Part shown: positions 37,595-50,278 of the stretch, piece after piece
Layout: each line of letters begins with the position of its first letter
How positions within the stretch are numbered: position 1 is the first letter of the stretch
Assembly: GCA_034687125.1 (NCBI GenBank)
Contig: JAQGBZ010000188.1
Span: 1-64,000 of the forward strand
Length of the DNA: 64,000 nucleotides
Direction: 5' to 3'
DNA from: Neelides folsomi
Lineage: Eukaryota; Arthropoda; Collembola; Neelipleona; Neelidae
Made by a program: the position numbers and the translations under genes
The notes under the pieces: generated by a model
What the model was told of the DNA's origin: nothing
What the model saw: the letters and a program-made list of their open reading frames with translations, nothing else
The model's database searches: none

Positions 37595-38242
37595 TTTTCA
37601 CAAATTTTATTAAACCACACTTGCACTTGCACAGTAAGAAAAACTTAATGAAACCCCTCAAATATCACATAGAAATAATATTTCTTTTATCCAATCTATC
37701 TTTTATGATCTGAATCATAACTGCGTGACAATCCATTAACTGAATCTTAAGTCTTCTTACAATGTTTAAAATTAGAAAATGATGACTAATTCACAATATG
37801 GGTAATGAATATGTTTATGTAAATCTTGGTAAGATAACCTTAAAATAAACTTTATGACCAGCAGCCTATGCGTTTGAATAATGAGCTTTAATTCGTTCGA
37901 TTAAATCTCTCCACTTGAAAATACTTTCAAGATGATGATCAAATTTAAAAGAATGCCCAATTGCCTAATAAATTCTGTTGTTGATTCTTTAAGTTCAATA
38001 GAAGTGCATGTATGGGTGCACATTAATTATTTATTAATACACACCTACCATCATCATGAAATGCAGTAAATTAGTTACTTTGTATTTTAAATGATAGTTA
38101 TTAGTCTTATTAGAAGAAATTTTTTATTGTTCAGATTGGCAGATATTTTTATGGGATAATAAATGCACTATGTACTAAAGTGCACATGATACGAGTATGT
38201 ACAGAAGATACAAGGAGAAAACATTCATCTTTAATTCAGGAG
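37595..38242. other. Intergenic, no gene seen
   Basis: AT-rich spacer between two minus-strand genes, about 650 bases. It should contain the promoter of the carbonic-anhydrase-like gene; no clear TATA box is visible. Confidence 0.45.
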
Positions 38243-40526
38243 TTAATTCAATCTATTGGAAATCGCAGCTACAAGACCAGCTCCTTTTCCACTTCCATCT
38301 TCAGCAAGCATAAGGGAAAACTAAAAAAGAGAAAATAAACATTTTACAATCTTTCCATTCATATTAAGATTTGTGTTGGTTAAAAGCAAATGTTAGTACA
38401 ATTTGGTCTATTGAACTCAAGATAATAATACCCTTTTTCCAGTGAACTTCGAAATGTAAGTTTCCATCAAATTCTTCATTCTGGGGTGAAATTGATACAC
38501 AGATCCATCAATAGCAATCGTCACGCTTTCTTTTTTATCCATACGATCAAGGAGAGTCGCAAGACCTTTTAACATAGGTAATACATCATCAATAATAATC
38601 ATTCATCATTTAAGTACTATACATTTAAGTGCCATTAAAAATAACCCACAATTTTACATTCAAATTTTAAACAGACCAATATAATTTATAGATAAAACTT
38701 ACAGATCGAAACAAGAACTGAAGCTCTCAATGTGACCAAATAACACACATATTTCACAATTTCGATGTCTTTTTTGTCAAAGGTTATTTCCAATTTTGTT
38801 AATATTGAGGACGTTCTCAAATCTTCGTTTTTAATCGTGTCTCTTTAAAAAAGAATCATCCATACATGACTATTTAGTTAATCTTATGAGTAGGTGTACG
38901 TGTGCACACGTATAAATGATCACGGTAAAAATCAGGAATAAAGTATTTATGTATTTATATGAACTAACTCCTCAATCGACGATATAAAATTGGTTGTGAA
39001 AATGTCATGGGTCGAAAGGATTTCAGAAATACTTCCGCCAAATAAAAGGTTATCTTCAATCAGTTGAACCAAGATAACTCGTACAATTTCTCCCAAATAT
39101 TTTCCAGACAAATATTTTTCAAAAGTGAAGGAATCTAATAAAACGTAAACATCATCAATCATCGGTAGTCATTTGGGGCTCACTAAATTAAATTTTTATT
39201 TGAAAGATCTTTTATTAAATACTTTTGAGAAGGGATCGATCATCAACTTTCTTGTCAAATTCAGTTTTAATAAAATCAATGACCCCATTGTCACCAAAAG
39301 CTCCCCATTCAATGTCGATTATAACCTAAACATTCAAACAAATTACGTTTTAATTTAATTAAGCATAGGCATTCCTCTTTTCATTTTATAAAATAGGGGA
39401 ACCTCTTTTCCTGACTCAGGTTGAGCTTCATTTCCCCAATTCATTACTTTTTCCACTTTCTCGAGATAGCAGGCTTTTGATTAATAAAATGATATTTAAA
39501 TTCGTATTTAATGAAAAGGAAGTTTTTTATAGTAAAAGTTAAATAAATTATAGCAAGTAATCCGCATACCATTTGATCCTAGAATAGATAAAAATATTTA
39601 ATTTGGTGAAATGTTGCAAAAAGCAATTTTGGATATAAAAAAGTTATAATTGGAAATTGGCAAACCACCTGTTGCAAGAATGAGCCCAATTCCACAATTT
39701 TTGTCAAGATAAGCTCCTTGAACTAAAGTTCTAAAGTTTGGAAAATTAGGCAAGTTTTTAAAACATGAGATCTTACCCGGTCGTGTCATTTAATATGGCA
39801 TTAACGTCAACATTAATGTCCCCACGACGTTTAATGGCTTCATTCAAAAGTTTCACAACATCGTTGCCGGCAACATTGGGACAATTGAACGTTTTGGTCC
39901 AAGTAACCAAAATGCCACAATTGAGACTTTTTTGATCCATTGGGAAAGAAAAGGTAAATCCGAGTGGAAGTTTTCGCGACTTCAAGTCATTTTCATCGAT
40001 AAAAGAAGCAATGCATTCAGCCAGGAAGTCAAACAATTTGTCTCCTTCGCCCATTCGGAGAGATTCGCCAATGGTAAAAAATTTAAAGATTTCTTTTTCC
40101 AGTTTTCCTTCTTTGTAAGAGAGAAACAAAATCCGAAAATTTGTTCCTCCAAGATCAAGAGCAAGAAAATCTCCCTTTTCTGAAATATAAAAAATGAGAT
40201 TAACTTTTGAGCACAATTTAATTTGTAAAGTAAAGAATGATTAGTTGTTATCTACCTGTTCCATTTGGTAATTCAGGAACAAAAGTATTTGCCATTTGGA
40301 GACATGAAGGTTTTTTGGGATTTAATTCAAGACCCAAATTCAGCTCCGACTCAAAAGCTTCCCTTACTTTCATTATTGTTTCATCGGATAAATCAAAGTC
40401 TTTAAGAATCCTAAAAATCTTTATAAATTGATGTTATCATTATGAAAATAAAGAGGGGAATTATTTTACCTTTTCGGATCTTGCCACATCAAGATTTTCT
40501 AAATTAGAAACTTTGAGTTGCTCCAT
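38243..40526 (-). CDS. HK: Hexokinase
   Basis: Eleven exons on the minus strand: 40526-40470, 40418-40256, 40179-39777, 39730-39669, 39578-39570, 39473-39403, 39325-39223, 39134-38969, 38842-38703, 38565-38432 and 38320-38243; 461 residues, the size of a single-lobe insect hexokinase. It phosphorylates glucose with ATP. Visible are LDLGGTNFR (81-89), the sugar-binding FTFSFPMDQ loop and the catalytic Asp205 in LNDTTGT. Also present are the phosphate loop TGSNACY, EWGAFGD, and [11 protein letters not shown] near the C-terminus. Exon 5 is only nine bases and supplies the GSN of the phosphate loop; without it the frame is lost. No mitochondrial targeting or membrane tail is seen. All phases close. 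Confidence 0.94.
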
Positions 40527-41324
40527 TTTAAATGCTTTTTTGGCTTCGCTTCTTCTACAGATACGTATCAGAGAATTTAGAATATTTTTGAATGTAGTCT
40601 CAGAAACTTGATCTTTGTTATTAGAAGATTTTAATGAAATGAGAATGGAGTGTTCCTATTCACTTTGAAATAAATTCATACCTACTATGTATGCATAGGT
40701 ATATCTAAAAGTTAATATAATAGTAGTAATACTTAAATACAAAGCTATGGTCAATAGACGGAATCGTGAATAGTAGTAATTTAGTGAAGGTCAAATTCAA
40801 ATTATCACTATCAAAAATAAAATCTATCATGTTATATTTTTAAATGTTTAACATGCCAATTTTATTTCATTTAACAGTCCTATATGCTTATGTATCGATC
40901 ATTTCTCTGTATCTGTATTATTAATTTATATAAATTGTCAAAGAGCACTAAAGTCTACATAATGTAAAAGTTATTGAATTAAATATTCATAATTGTATAT
41001 TTATTTATAGTTAAAAACTTGTAAGCTACAAAGATACACAAGTGACATTAAACATTCTCCATTTATTATTATAAGTCATGTGCAATAGCTATAATACCTA
41101 CATTTTACTTATTTAAGAATGTCTACTTAAAGTTAGATAAATAAGACATTTTACTATATTATGTTATATAGGTAGTTATTTATTATGGTACATATTAAGA
41201 TTACTTATCAATTTCACATGTCAAGTAAATACAATTAAAATATGTATGTAAATCAAATCATACATAAATAGTATAAAATAATTACAAATGTAAATACAAA
41301 AAGTAGATTGAAAATTAATGAGAA
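40527..41324. other. Intergenic, no gene seen
   Basis: Very AT-rich, about 800 bases; presumed hexokinase promoter plus the 3' flank of the next gene. No coding signal. Confidence 0.45.
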
Positions 41325-43021
41325 TTAAACGCAGTAAGACAGAGATTTGAGAGAATTTTTTGTAGATTGAGCCCGAACCTTTCCATACACAAATTGTTCA
41401 CCAGGAACATGACCTATCAAATTTCAACACAATTTTATTAAATAATTCACGATGTACATTGTCTGTAATTAAGTTATTAATTTTTATTAGATTAGGTTAA
41501 GTGATTAATTAATAAATCAGCACACCTGAAAAGTGGCAATTAACAGGTTCACAATCACGATAAATTGGGTTGCAACGAAAGGGCCTGGCAGTGAGATAAG
41601 ATCCGCCAGTAGGACAACAGACCCTTGCAAGCCCCCGTTCTTCCGGATAAAACATCCCGCTTGCATCTTCCCTCTTCTTCCCCAATTTATGAAGTGTTAT
41701 GATCGGAGATTCGCCCATTTCTAATAAACAAAGACATCACATGTAAGATGAGAAGATAAAATGAATAGATTTAGATTAGAAATAATTTTGGATGGTGCAA
41801 TAAGCACACCTGAAAGAACTTCACGGAAAAGATTTCGAGGTTCACTTGAAGGCGCTGGCTGCATGTCTTTGTTCAGCTTCTTAAGAACGTCGAGTTTTTC
41901 AGAAAAGTATTTTTGGTTAAGTCGACCAATATTGCTATTAAATGAATTTTTTAATTAGCCTTTATTTAATATCATTATTTTCATTATCATTATGATAGCA
42001 TTGAATAAAGACACATTAAATTGGAAATAATTAAATTTATGAATTAAAAAGTTAGTTTTTCCTAATACCAGCAAGGGTAGATTGGACGTGGATGGCAATA
42101 TCCCGGATTGTCATTCTCCCACTTTTTGAGAGCTCTCATTTTTTGTTGGTAGACATCGCAAGGATGACAGTTGTCAATGAACTTTTTTTTGGGGGGGTAC
42201 CAACATCCGCACTCATCCACATCAGGATTTCCAACAGTCTCACCTTGGCCCTGTCCTCCCTTAGCTTTCGGGGTAAACCTAGTGGCCCTGAAGCTATTAT
42301 ACTCCCTTCCGATGTCCTTTTCATTCTACACATTTTTATTTCCCTTTAAATGAACATTTATGACCATTTACAAATATTATTTGAATGTTTATTCCTTATT
42401 ACCGGCCATTGGTAGTCTCGCCATTGATCTTGCTCATATTCCCTTGTAGCAAAACGATTGCAGGTTCTGATTTGGTCAATTAATAATTAAATCTTATGTG
42501 AAATTGGACTAAAGATATCTACTACAGATAGAATAACACATTTCAGATCCCCGTTATAACTTACTCGTAATTGGTGTAAAAAGGAGACTTGAGTATTTTG
42601 GCTTTCACAGCCTCACTGCAGCATTGGGGTGGTGGCGGACAGCACCTGGGTGAATTTCCTTCTGCCTGCTGTTGACCCTGCTGCCGAGGTTGGGATAGTC
42701 CAACACAACAGTTGCTAGATTGAAAGGAAATCTCCAATCATTTGTTACAACCCCACCTTTTAAACTTTAAAACCCAGAGGTTGGAAAGATTTAAATGAAT
42801 CTCACTTTGGTCCCATGTATCCTCCAATAGGTCTGGAGAATGATGGAAATCCGACCTGAATTAATTATAAATTTAAATACACTTAGAAAACTTCTTCCTA
42901 TCCAATTGAGTAAATTAGTTAAATTAACTGTTTTAATTAAAACTTTTAATTATGCAAAGATTCTTTATAAATTGGTATAACTTATAACCTGCTTCATAGT
43001 CTGATTACAGTTACACGCCAT
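41325..43021 (-). CDS. Cysteine-rich non-secreted protein, unknown function
   Basis: Eight exons on the minus strand: 43021-42989, 42855-42806, 42714-42565, 42466-42403, 42325-42069, 41934-41810, 41720-41526 and 41413-41325; 320 residues, all phases closing. It starts MACNCNQTMKQVGFPSFSRP and has no signal peptide or membrane segment. Cysteines come in pairs and near-pairs (NNCCVG, PRCCPPPPQCC, DECGCWYPP, RVCCPTGGS). The middle is charged and aromatic (REYEQDQWRDYQWP, KMRALKKWENDNPGYC). Near the C-terminus HVPGEQFVYGKVR recalls the HIPG and FGK motifs of ciliary microtubule inner proteins such as FAM166/CIMIP2, but the match is short. An axonemal role is a weak guess, made a little more plausible by SPEF1 showing that this animal keeps ciliary genes. 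Confidence 0.75.
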
Positions 43022-43409
43022 GATTTTGAATCTGAATTAATTAAAGTTTAAAATTGAATGATAAAGCCAATTAGTGGGAGTTTGAATAGTTTAAAATTTT
43101 GAATAATTGAATTGAAAGAGAAAAAAGGTGAGATTGTGAGATTTATTTAAAATTTACGAGTTACCATTAGGAGCTATGCTGAATTGGAGAAAGTTGATTG
43201 TAGCTGATTTGATGATTTGGTTCAAAGATGAATTTCCCAAAATAATCTGCTGATGTCTCAACTCAACTCTTGAAATTATAAAACAAGAATTGCGTTTGGA
43301 CAATCAAAGCTTCGTTTTGGGTGTTTTGGGTCTTCGGAGGCAGCCGAGTAGTTGTGGTTGACCAGAGACGGGTGAAGTGCGAGTGTCGGCCGGAGGAACC
43401 TCGGGTCCC

Positions 43410-43416
43410 TTAAATA
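43410..43416 (-). promoter_or_regulatory. TATA-like box in a GC-rich promoter island
   Basis: Minus-strand CCCTATTTAAGGGACCC carries TATTTAA. It sits in a GC-richer block (about 43280-43850) roughly 390 bases upstream of the ATG at 43021. Minus-strand ORFs across this block have no conserved character and I read the block as promoter and 5' UTR. Confidence 0.4.
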
Positions 43417-43419
43417 GGG

Positions 43420-44840
43420 CCAAGGGTGGGTCGGACATAAAGGAGGAAGCCCGCGTTGGAGCTCCGCTGGTCCCTGTATTGTGGATGTAAGGAGAGGGCC
43501 GGATGATCCCGGAGTCTCCATCGGGTACTTTGGATGACACAAGGTGTTCGGTTGGAGGGGAAGCTCGCCGGCTCAATCCAAAGGTTCATCCATTGTTAAA
43601 AGGAAGGGCCTTCCGCTCCCTCATCTTACGCACTCCGTCCCTCGTATTATAATCGCTCATGATGTGTAAGCACCTATGGATCCCCACAAAAAGGCCTTGG
43701 GATTGAAGAGAGACATGTGGACCGGGGCTTATCGCTCCTCCGAGGAAGAAAGAAGTCCAACTCAGCTTGCTCGTGCCTTTGGCCCTTGGCACGCGACTCG
43801 ACTCACTTCGTCGGCACAAAAGAAATTCTTCCTTCCTGACCAATCCCCTTTTTAAACTTTAAAATCAAATGTAGCTTTAAACCAGCCAACCACCACAGAT
43901 GTTCAGCCTAGAATCCTCAACACATTGAGGATTCGTCTAGACCTCATGGCCTATATAATATTTATAAGATGTATTTTTTGGTATGACAGATATAAGTATT
44001 ATCACTCCATGTATTGGTAGTTTGGAATACTTTGCAGTATTGTCAAAATGACTTCCATTATTTATTACCTCCATTACGGATATTCCTTGTGTGAGATCTT
44101 TTGCTTTTATACTAAAACGGCATTATTACTCTACATCAATGAATAGTATGAATATGATATAGATATACCAAAATGAAAACATCAGATTTTATATTATAAT
44201 GGAAATAATATTATATTCTCTTTATTGATTTCTGGTGTTGATTTTCATTTAATGTTTACAAATCGTTGATAAAGTTAATAATAATTTTAGGAGCGTTTAA
44301 ATGAATGAAATTTTTCCAAACATTCTTGGAAATTTAACTAGGTTTTACAGTATAATATTTGCTCAATTACAAATGCTTTAAAGCCATTAAAGAGTAAAAA
44401 AAGATACCTACTTATTATCTTGGAATCCGCGAATTTAAGTTTTGGAATAGAAATGGAATGATAAGTTCAAGTATCAATATTTGTACGACAAAGAATTTAT
44501 TGTATTGAAATACCTTTTATTAAACTAATAAGCCTCAATGTTTTTCTCGTAAAATGACAAGCATTCAATTCGCATTTTATGCTTTTTTACAATAAAAGCT
44601 TGATATCTATATTTATTTAATGCTGTAAACAAAAATTGATCTTTGTTATCTCTTGTGATTTATGCAAATACGTAATACACCTACTGACTAAGATATTTTA
44701 TTAAAAGTACAACGTATCTTCACTTGCTAAATCAAAAAATTTCTATGAACAAGAAATTAAAAGTATCTAAAAACATAATTCATTGTATTAAGAATAATCT
44801 GTGAGTAACACAATTTTTTGCACTTTTGATAAGGATTTAT
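43420..44840. other. Intergenic, no supported gene
   Basis: The left part (to about 43860) is the GC-rich promoter-like block of the cysteine-rich gene; the remainder is AT-rich. Short minus-strand ORFs at 43276-43843 overlap each other in different frames and lack splice structure. Confidence 0.45.
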
Positions 44841-44841
44841 G

Positions 44842-44849
44842 TATATAAG
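44842..44849 (+). promoter_or_regulatory. TATA box for the EB-type gene
   Basis: TATATAAG, 89-96 bases before the ATG at 44938. An arthropod initiator-like TCAGT lies at 44857-44861, and a better-spaced TCATTC lies at about 44878. Confidence 0.5.
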
Positions 44850-44937
44850 CTCATTGTCAGTGGGGTTTTATACTCAATCATTCTGAAGACAATCGAAAAG
44901 AACATTATTTAAAATATTTAACTCAACAACACCAATC

Positions 44938-45937
44938 ATGAATTTTAAAACTCTTTTGATTTTTGTCAGTATTAATATTGTCATCGGAAGTGAATTATTG
45001 GTAGACAAAGAAAGCAGAAGCGAACAGGTCCAAATGGTTTTGGTTAAAGGAAAAGGAGCTTCAAGTGGTTCTGGATCTAACTTTGCTAACTACAATGAAC
45101 CATGCAATAGAGGTAAAGTAAAAAATATTTAAGAGCATTTAAAATATTATTAATGCTCAGTTTTATAAAAAGTTAACTTCAAATTCCATAAATCTTATTT
45201 TCCCAATAGGAAAAATTTGTGACACTCAACATAAAGGTCTTGTATGCGTTTATGGTTTTTGCAAATGCCAAGATTATGCAGCCATCCATGAAGGCAAATG
45301 TTATCCCGTTGCGTCTTCTTTAAACGACTTCATATGTATTAACGACTGGGCTTGTCACAACTCCGAACTCGGGCCAAACACCAAGTGTCAGTTACAAAAG
45401 GGGGAAAGCAAATGCATTTGCTTTAACAATGAATTAAATTCCGCTCAACCATCTTCTGTCCAGTTGATCAATGGCAAATGCCTCACCCAGACCAAACTCG
45501 GAGAAAAATGTGAATATTCTGGCCATTGTTCGGCCTTCATTCCTGGTTTGACCAAATGTGCCCTCGGGGTCTGCCGTTGTATGAATGGTTATGTTCCAAA
45601 TCCTACTATGGGCGACTGCCTCACTCCTTCTTCAAAAGCTCCTGGATCTTTCTGCACTGCTGATGCACAATGCAGTCGCTCAATGGGCCAACTTAGTCAT
45701 TGCAAGTTTAACAAATGCGAATGTTATGACACTGTGAATGGGAAAGAAAATCCAAAGTATGCCAGAACCACTGGGTTTATAAATGGCCAATGCTTTTACT
45801 CAAGGAAGATGCGAGAAAGTTGCAGCAGGGATGAAGAATGTCAAGTAGGAGCTCATGAAAACGCTGTTTGTTCTAGACCCTTCATATTCCACTCCAAAGC
45901 TTGCAGATGTGACAAAGGAAAAAATTGCGAATTTTAG
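44938..45937 (+). CDS. Secreted EB-module cysteine-rich protein
   Basis: Two exons, 44938-45112 and 45210-45937; 300 residues. The signal peptide (MNFKTLLIFVSINIVIGS) is followed by a Ser/Gly-rich spacer, and then four to five cysteine repeats fill the rest. The repeats follow the EB pattern: a Cys, a spaced Cys pair, C-x-C (CRC, CEC, CKC, CIC), a loop ending in N-G-x-C, then the next copy. Examples are GFCKCQDYA, SKCICFNN, GVCRCMNGYVPN and NKCECYDTVN. EB modules occur in secreted and membrane proteins of nematodes and arthropods, often beside Kunitz or EGF domains; none of those is visible here. The function is unknown, perhaps extracellular binding. It has a TATA box upstream and AATAAA about 200 bases downstream. 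Confidence 0.82.
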
Positions 45938-48118
45938 TAGATTCTCTAAATTAATAATATTTGTTGATGTTAACTATGATATAAGATATACCTACATACT
46001 ATCTCTAGGTACATTTACTTTTATGCGACATGGTCGTTGACTTTCTTAATAGACAAAAATGCTATAAACAATGAATTAAATGTAATGCTTTCTATAATGC
46101 TTTCTGCATGTATTTAATACATATTTTATCAAATGAATTTTATATAAATAAATGTTTTAAAAATATTTTATTGATGATGATCCATATTTAATTTCATGAA
46201 TATAATTTTGAAATAAATTTTAATAAAACTTCAATTTGATATTCTTACAAAAGAAGTTTATTGATGTAATTTATAAATATCTAATTAAGAGAATGTTCAC
46301 CTGGAACAAAAGAGTTATTAGATCAAAAGTTGAGTTGAAATAATTTCATTATCATTCATCTTCATTTATTCATTCTCTCTGTTATTGTTGTACAACTCTG
46401 CCAGAGTTTATCAAATCAAATCCCAATATACTTGATTGGCAAAAAGATAGCAGGAAAATTAATGGTCTACAAACTCAATTACCACTACTTACACACCTTA
46501 AGTTAGTAGATTTCGCAAGACCAATTGGAGGGAAAGCTTTCAAGAAATATTGAAGATCGAGAGGGTATTTGTGGCAACTGATGAAGAAATAAAAATGAGA
46601 AAACAAAAGGTAACCAAACCGGTCCATTCCCCACGTGAGAGGAAATCTTTTCATTCCCTTTCATTCCAAAGCATTTCCTAATCTTGAGACAATCAACGGT
46701 ACTTTCTTCATTTCGCCCTCACTCCAAGTCCCCCTGATATTCCACACGGAAGGGGCTGTTGATGAACCCCGTAGCATTCATACGGTTTAACAGCTCAGAC
46801 ACACACAGTAAAATTAGATTCATTCCCTCAAGTCTCATCGCCTTCAATATGTTCCAAATTGGAGCACCAGCCGCCTGTTTCTTCGCCACACGTCCATCTC
46901 CTTCGTCTGGCTAATCGTGTGGCCGATACACATAAATAATGGTTTTATGCCTCCTTGTCTTATTCAACCGCTATCTGAAATCTAGTAAGAGTACTTTTTT
47001 TCATACAGAGTTTCCAATTCCAATGAAATTGATGGTTAAATGGAAGGGGAACCGTCGGTGGCCCCGTTGGACGTTAAAGGGCTTCATCTTCTCTTTCTGT
47101 ATTATTCCATTCAGAACCCGAACCTTACCAATATATAAAATAGTTATTCTATATATGAGTTTATATATAAATTGAATATATTCTACGGATGAGTGTTTGA
47201 GATTATTTCTATTTCGAGGCAGATGTTGGGCTCACTTTGTCGTGGCCACGTGCAGATGCTCAAGGGCTGTGTGTAGGAAGAGGAAGGGCATTTGAGGACG
47301 GAAGGGCCCTCCATTGTGCCCTCGTTCCTTCCTCACTCGATTATGTGTTTAGTCGAGTCTAATCAATCCGAATCCACCCCCTCACCGGCCGTCGGCTTCA
47401 AACACCTTCCCTGCACCAAATGCCATTCCCTACTTCCTTCATATTACATACATAAACATCTTGGAAAAATATATTTATACCAATATACATCCTCCTATAC
47501 AGACTTGTACCATCATACGACTCATACGAGTACAATACATATCTTAGAATATATTATCTGTATAGGTAAATTGTAGGACTACCTATAGGTATGAACCTTG
47601 ATATCAAAGGAGACATATCGGAGTTGTAGATTTTTAGAAACCGGATTGATGAAAGAGACCTTTACTAACTTATTTATAAGACGTCCGCTCCTCTCCCATT
47701 TCAATAAATATAATGACACAGGAAAGAAAAATACCTCAAAATAACTACCAGCCCATTTTTACACACACTTATTATATTTTCTCTTTTTTCATCTTCCGCT
47801 CTCCAATTGAGAATGATAAATTAACCCTTAAGTTGAATATTCGCTATATGAAAATGTTGCTCATTAAGTTTTTCTAATGGGGAATGAAATGATGATGAGA
47901 TGCCATGTGGTCGATTAGGCGGTTTTATTCTTGGTATAAACATTTTGTTATTAATTTCATTAATTACATAGATCTTCTGCTCCTGTGTAACGGTGTACTC
48001 ATGTCACTTATGCGATGTCTTTTGAAATTATAATAATTACATGTATTAAGATTAAGGGTAAGTTTTAGTTTGGGTGATTGTTGATATCCATATTGTTTTA
48101 TTCGGTAAGTTGTTTTTA
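45938..48118. other. Intergenic, 2.2 kb, no supported gene
   Basis: Two GC-richer islands (about 46610-46930 and 47200-47420) in AT-rich DNA. Short plus-strand ORFs at 46939-47175 and 47292-47576 lack coding character. Possible regulatory DNA or remnants of older sequence. Confidence 0.45.
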
Positions 48119-50278
48119 TCATGCTGCTTTGAAATCAATTTCGATCAATTGACAAAAACTTCCAGCGAATTTAAAGCAAATGTCAGATACACCGCAATCC
48201 ACCTTCACTTGACTTTTACGCTTTTCGATCCAATATGTTGGTGGACCCTGGAGAAATATTTACAGTTAACAACTTTGAAATTCCTCTTTTATCTGTAAAT
48301 ATGTATTTTGTGTATAAATGGTTTAAAAAATCATACCTTTAATAATTTGTATGAAGCCGTATACCAAGTATTCGGTTCTACAGGAACTGGGTCTTCAAAG
48401 TACACATGGAATATTTTATTTTTGTCAACCGAAACAATTGATTTCTTTTCTCCAATGATAATGTCAGGGTCGGATTCCTTGGTCAATTGAATTTCAGCTT
48501 CGTAATCGGCATTATCAACGTTGGGTGCTGGGAATCCGTAACTCAAAATTTTTATTGGCTTATTTGTCATAAAACTAAAGGAGAAAGTAAAGCAAATCAT
48601 GTCCACGATTAAAAAGCTCCTTGTACATTAATTAACTAATTGTAAGTAATAGGAAATAATGCATTTTCTAAATTATCTGTATATTGATATATTATCGCTT
48701 GTTGTAATTAAATTTTGATTACTTATCAAATCCGACTCTACATTCATAATCAAAAATATAAGTTTCTTCCGACATCTTTTCGCAAAAGTTTACAGTGAAA
48801 ATTCGTGCAGAAACTCTTGGATGTTTATTAAATTGGAAGGCGAGTGAAAGAGAATCTCTGAATGTGAAAAAGAACAACCAAATTCACATTTTAGATAATA
48901 AAATTTAGGTTATTGGAGTACTTGTACATTTTTAAAGGACCATCAAGGGAGTTCACATTATCATCTCACCTTTCCAGTGGGTTAATGGAAATATACTGTA
49001 AGAGAGCGAGACTCTCTTCAGCCGTGAGGATGTTCTTTGGGATTACGTGGAGCGAGAATTCAGGAACTGTCATCAAAGGAAACCTAATGAGGCTCAACAA
49101 TTTTTCTCCAAGAGTTCCTCGAATGTTCTTTCCTATAGGATCAATTCCACTCTCTTCACACGAGGCATCTGCCCACCTTTTTCACAAGACAAAAATCAGT
49201 TAAAAATATTAATACAACAGTTCTTTTGGCATGAGAAATTACAAAGTAACGTCATACATCGGCTAAAATGTCAATAATACTAAATTGCATAATGTGGTTT
49301 AAAATGCTGAGTTTTTGAACCACCAACAATGGTTTTTATCTCAGAAGCTTTTTATTTACCTGCAGAGGGCAAGAAATATTTTTATTTCGGAAGCTTCGAG
49401 ATCATCTCTTATCAATAAAGAACAAAGATTCTCATGGGTCAAGTTGAGAAAACTTTTCTCGTTCGCCACTTTGTCAAAATTCCTGAAAGTGAAAATATTC
49501 TAATGAAATCTCAATTCTTTTCTTATAAAATACATCTTATTTGTATTATGAATTTAAAATAATTATGTTAAATATTTTAATATCACTTACTCGAGAATAA
49601 ATTTGAAGGCTAAAAGATCTTTTATAATCTCTAAATTGCTATTCCCCAAACTTTCAGCTGCCTCTGTCGTGGTGTAGTTCGCTTGTAAAAATACAACTGC
49701 ATTTTTCTCATTCAGCTCTGCTTTGAGAAGCGAGCAGCATTCTTTGCTTAACTGAGGAAGTTCATATTTGGATGCGAGTTTCAATACATCAAGAGCAATT
49801 TCAAAAGAAACTTCAAACTTTCCAGTATACAAATACTAAAAATTCAAATTCATTCAATAGTTATTCAATTGATAATGCAATTTATTGAAAAGTAAATTAG
49901 AATAAAAACAATTAAAGTTAAATATAACTTATTAACTTTGTTATTAATTCAAATCCTATAACCTTTTGAGATAATTATAAATTACTTAAATGTTTTAAAT
50001 ACCTTTAACATTGCTCTGAAAGGCTCTGGTTTGATTTCAGGCAAAAGAACGTCTTCACTTTCACTTCCAGTATATTGAAACCAGGATTCAAATACAGGCG
50101 AACTCATCATGAGGATTAATTTATGTGACAAAATGGTCTCTTGGTTTTTTCCAACTCTGAATGTAATATCTGAGAAGATGTCATTGTCAAGAATGAATCC
50201 AAGTTTGTCTACGGCGGTTGGATGTTCTTTTCTCCATTCCGGAACGGTTGGGGTGCCCTCAAGGGCCTCCTCGTCCAT
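48119..50278 (-). CDS. BTB-BACK-PHR domain protein, BTBD3/6-like
   Basis: Seven exons on the minus strand: 50278-50003, 49835-49591, 49482-49360, 49176-48970, 48857-48723, 48574-48337 and 48247-48119; 450 residues. The BTB/POZ domain spans about residues 20-125 (DNDIFSDITFRVG, ILSHKLILMMSSPVF). The BACK domain spans about 130-260 (CRWADASCEESGIDP, IRFPLMTVPEF). A divergent PHR-like beta domain fills the C-terminal 150 residues (VSARIFTVNFCEKM, NTWYTASYKL, then GVSDICFKF). Such proteins act as substrate adaptors for Cullin-3 ubiquitin ligases. The start was set at the first ATG (MDEEALEGTPT); a longer ORF upstream uses only a non-ATG codon. The PHR part is much less conserved than in BTBD1/2/3/6, so the exact orthologue is open. 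Confidence 0.85.

Noticed and set aside
43276-43843. Three overlapping minus-strand ORFs in a GC-rich block
   Set aside because: Frames overlap with no homology; TATA-like box inside suggests promoter and leader of the 43021 gene.
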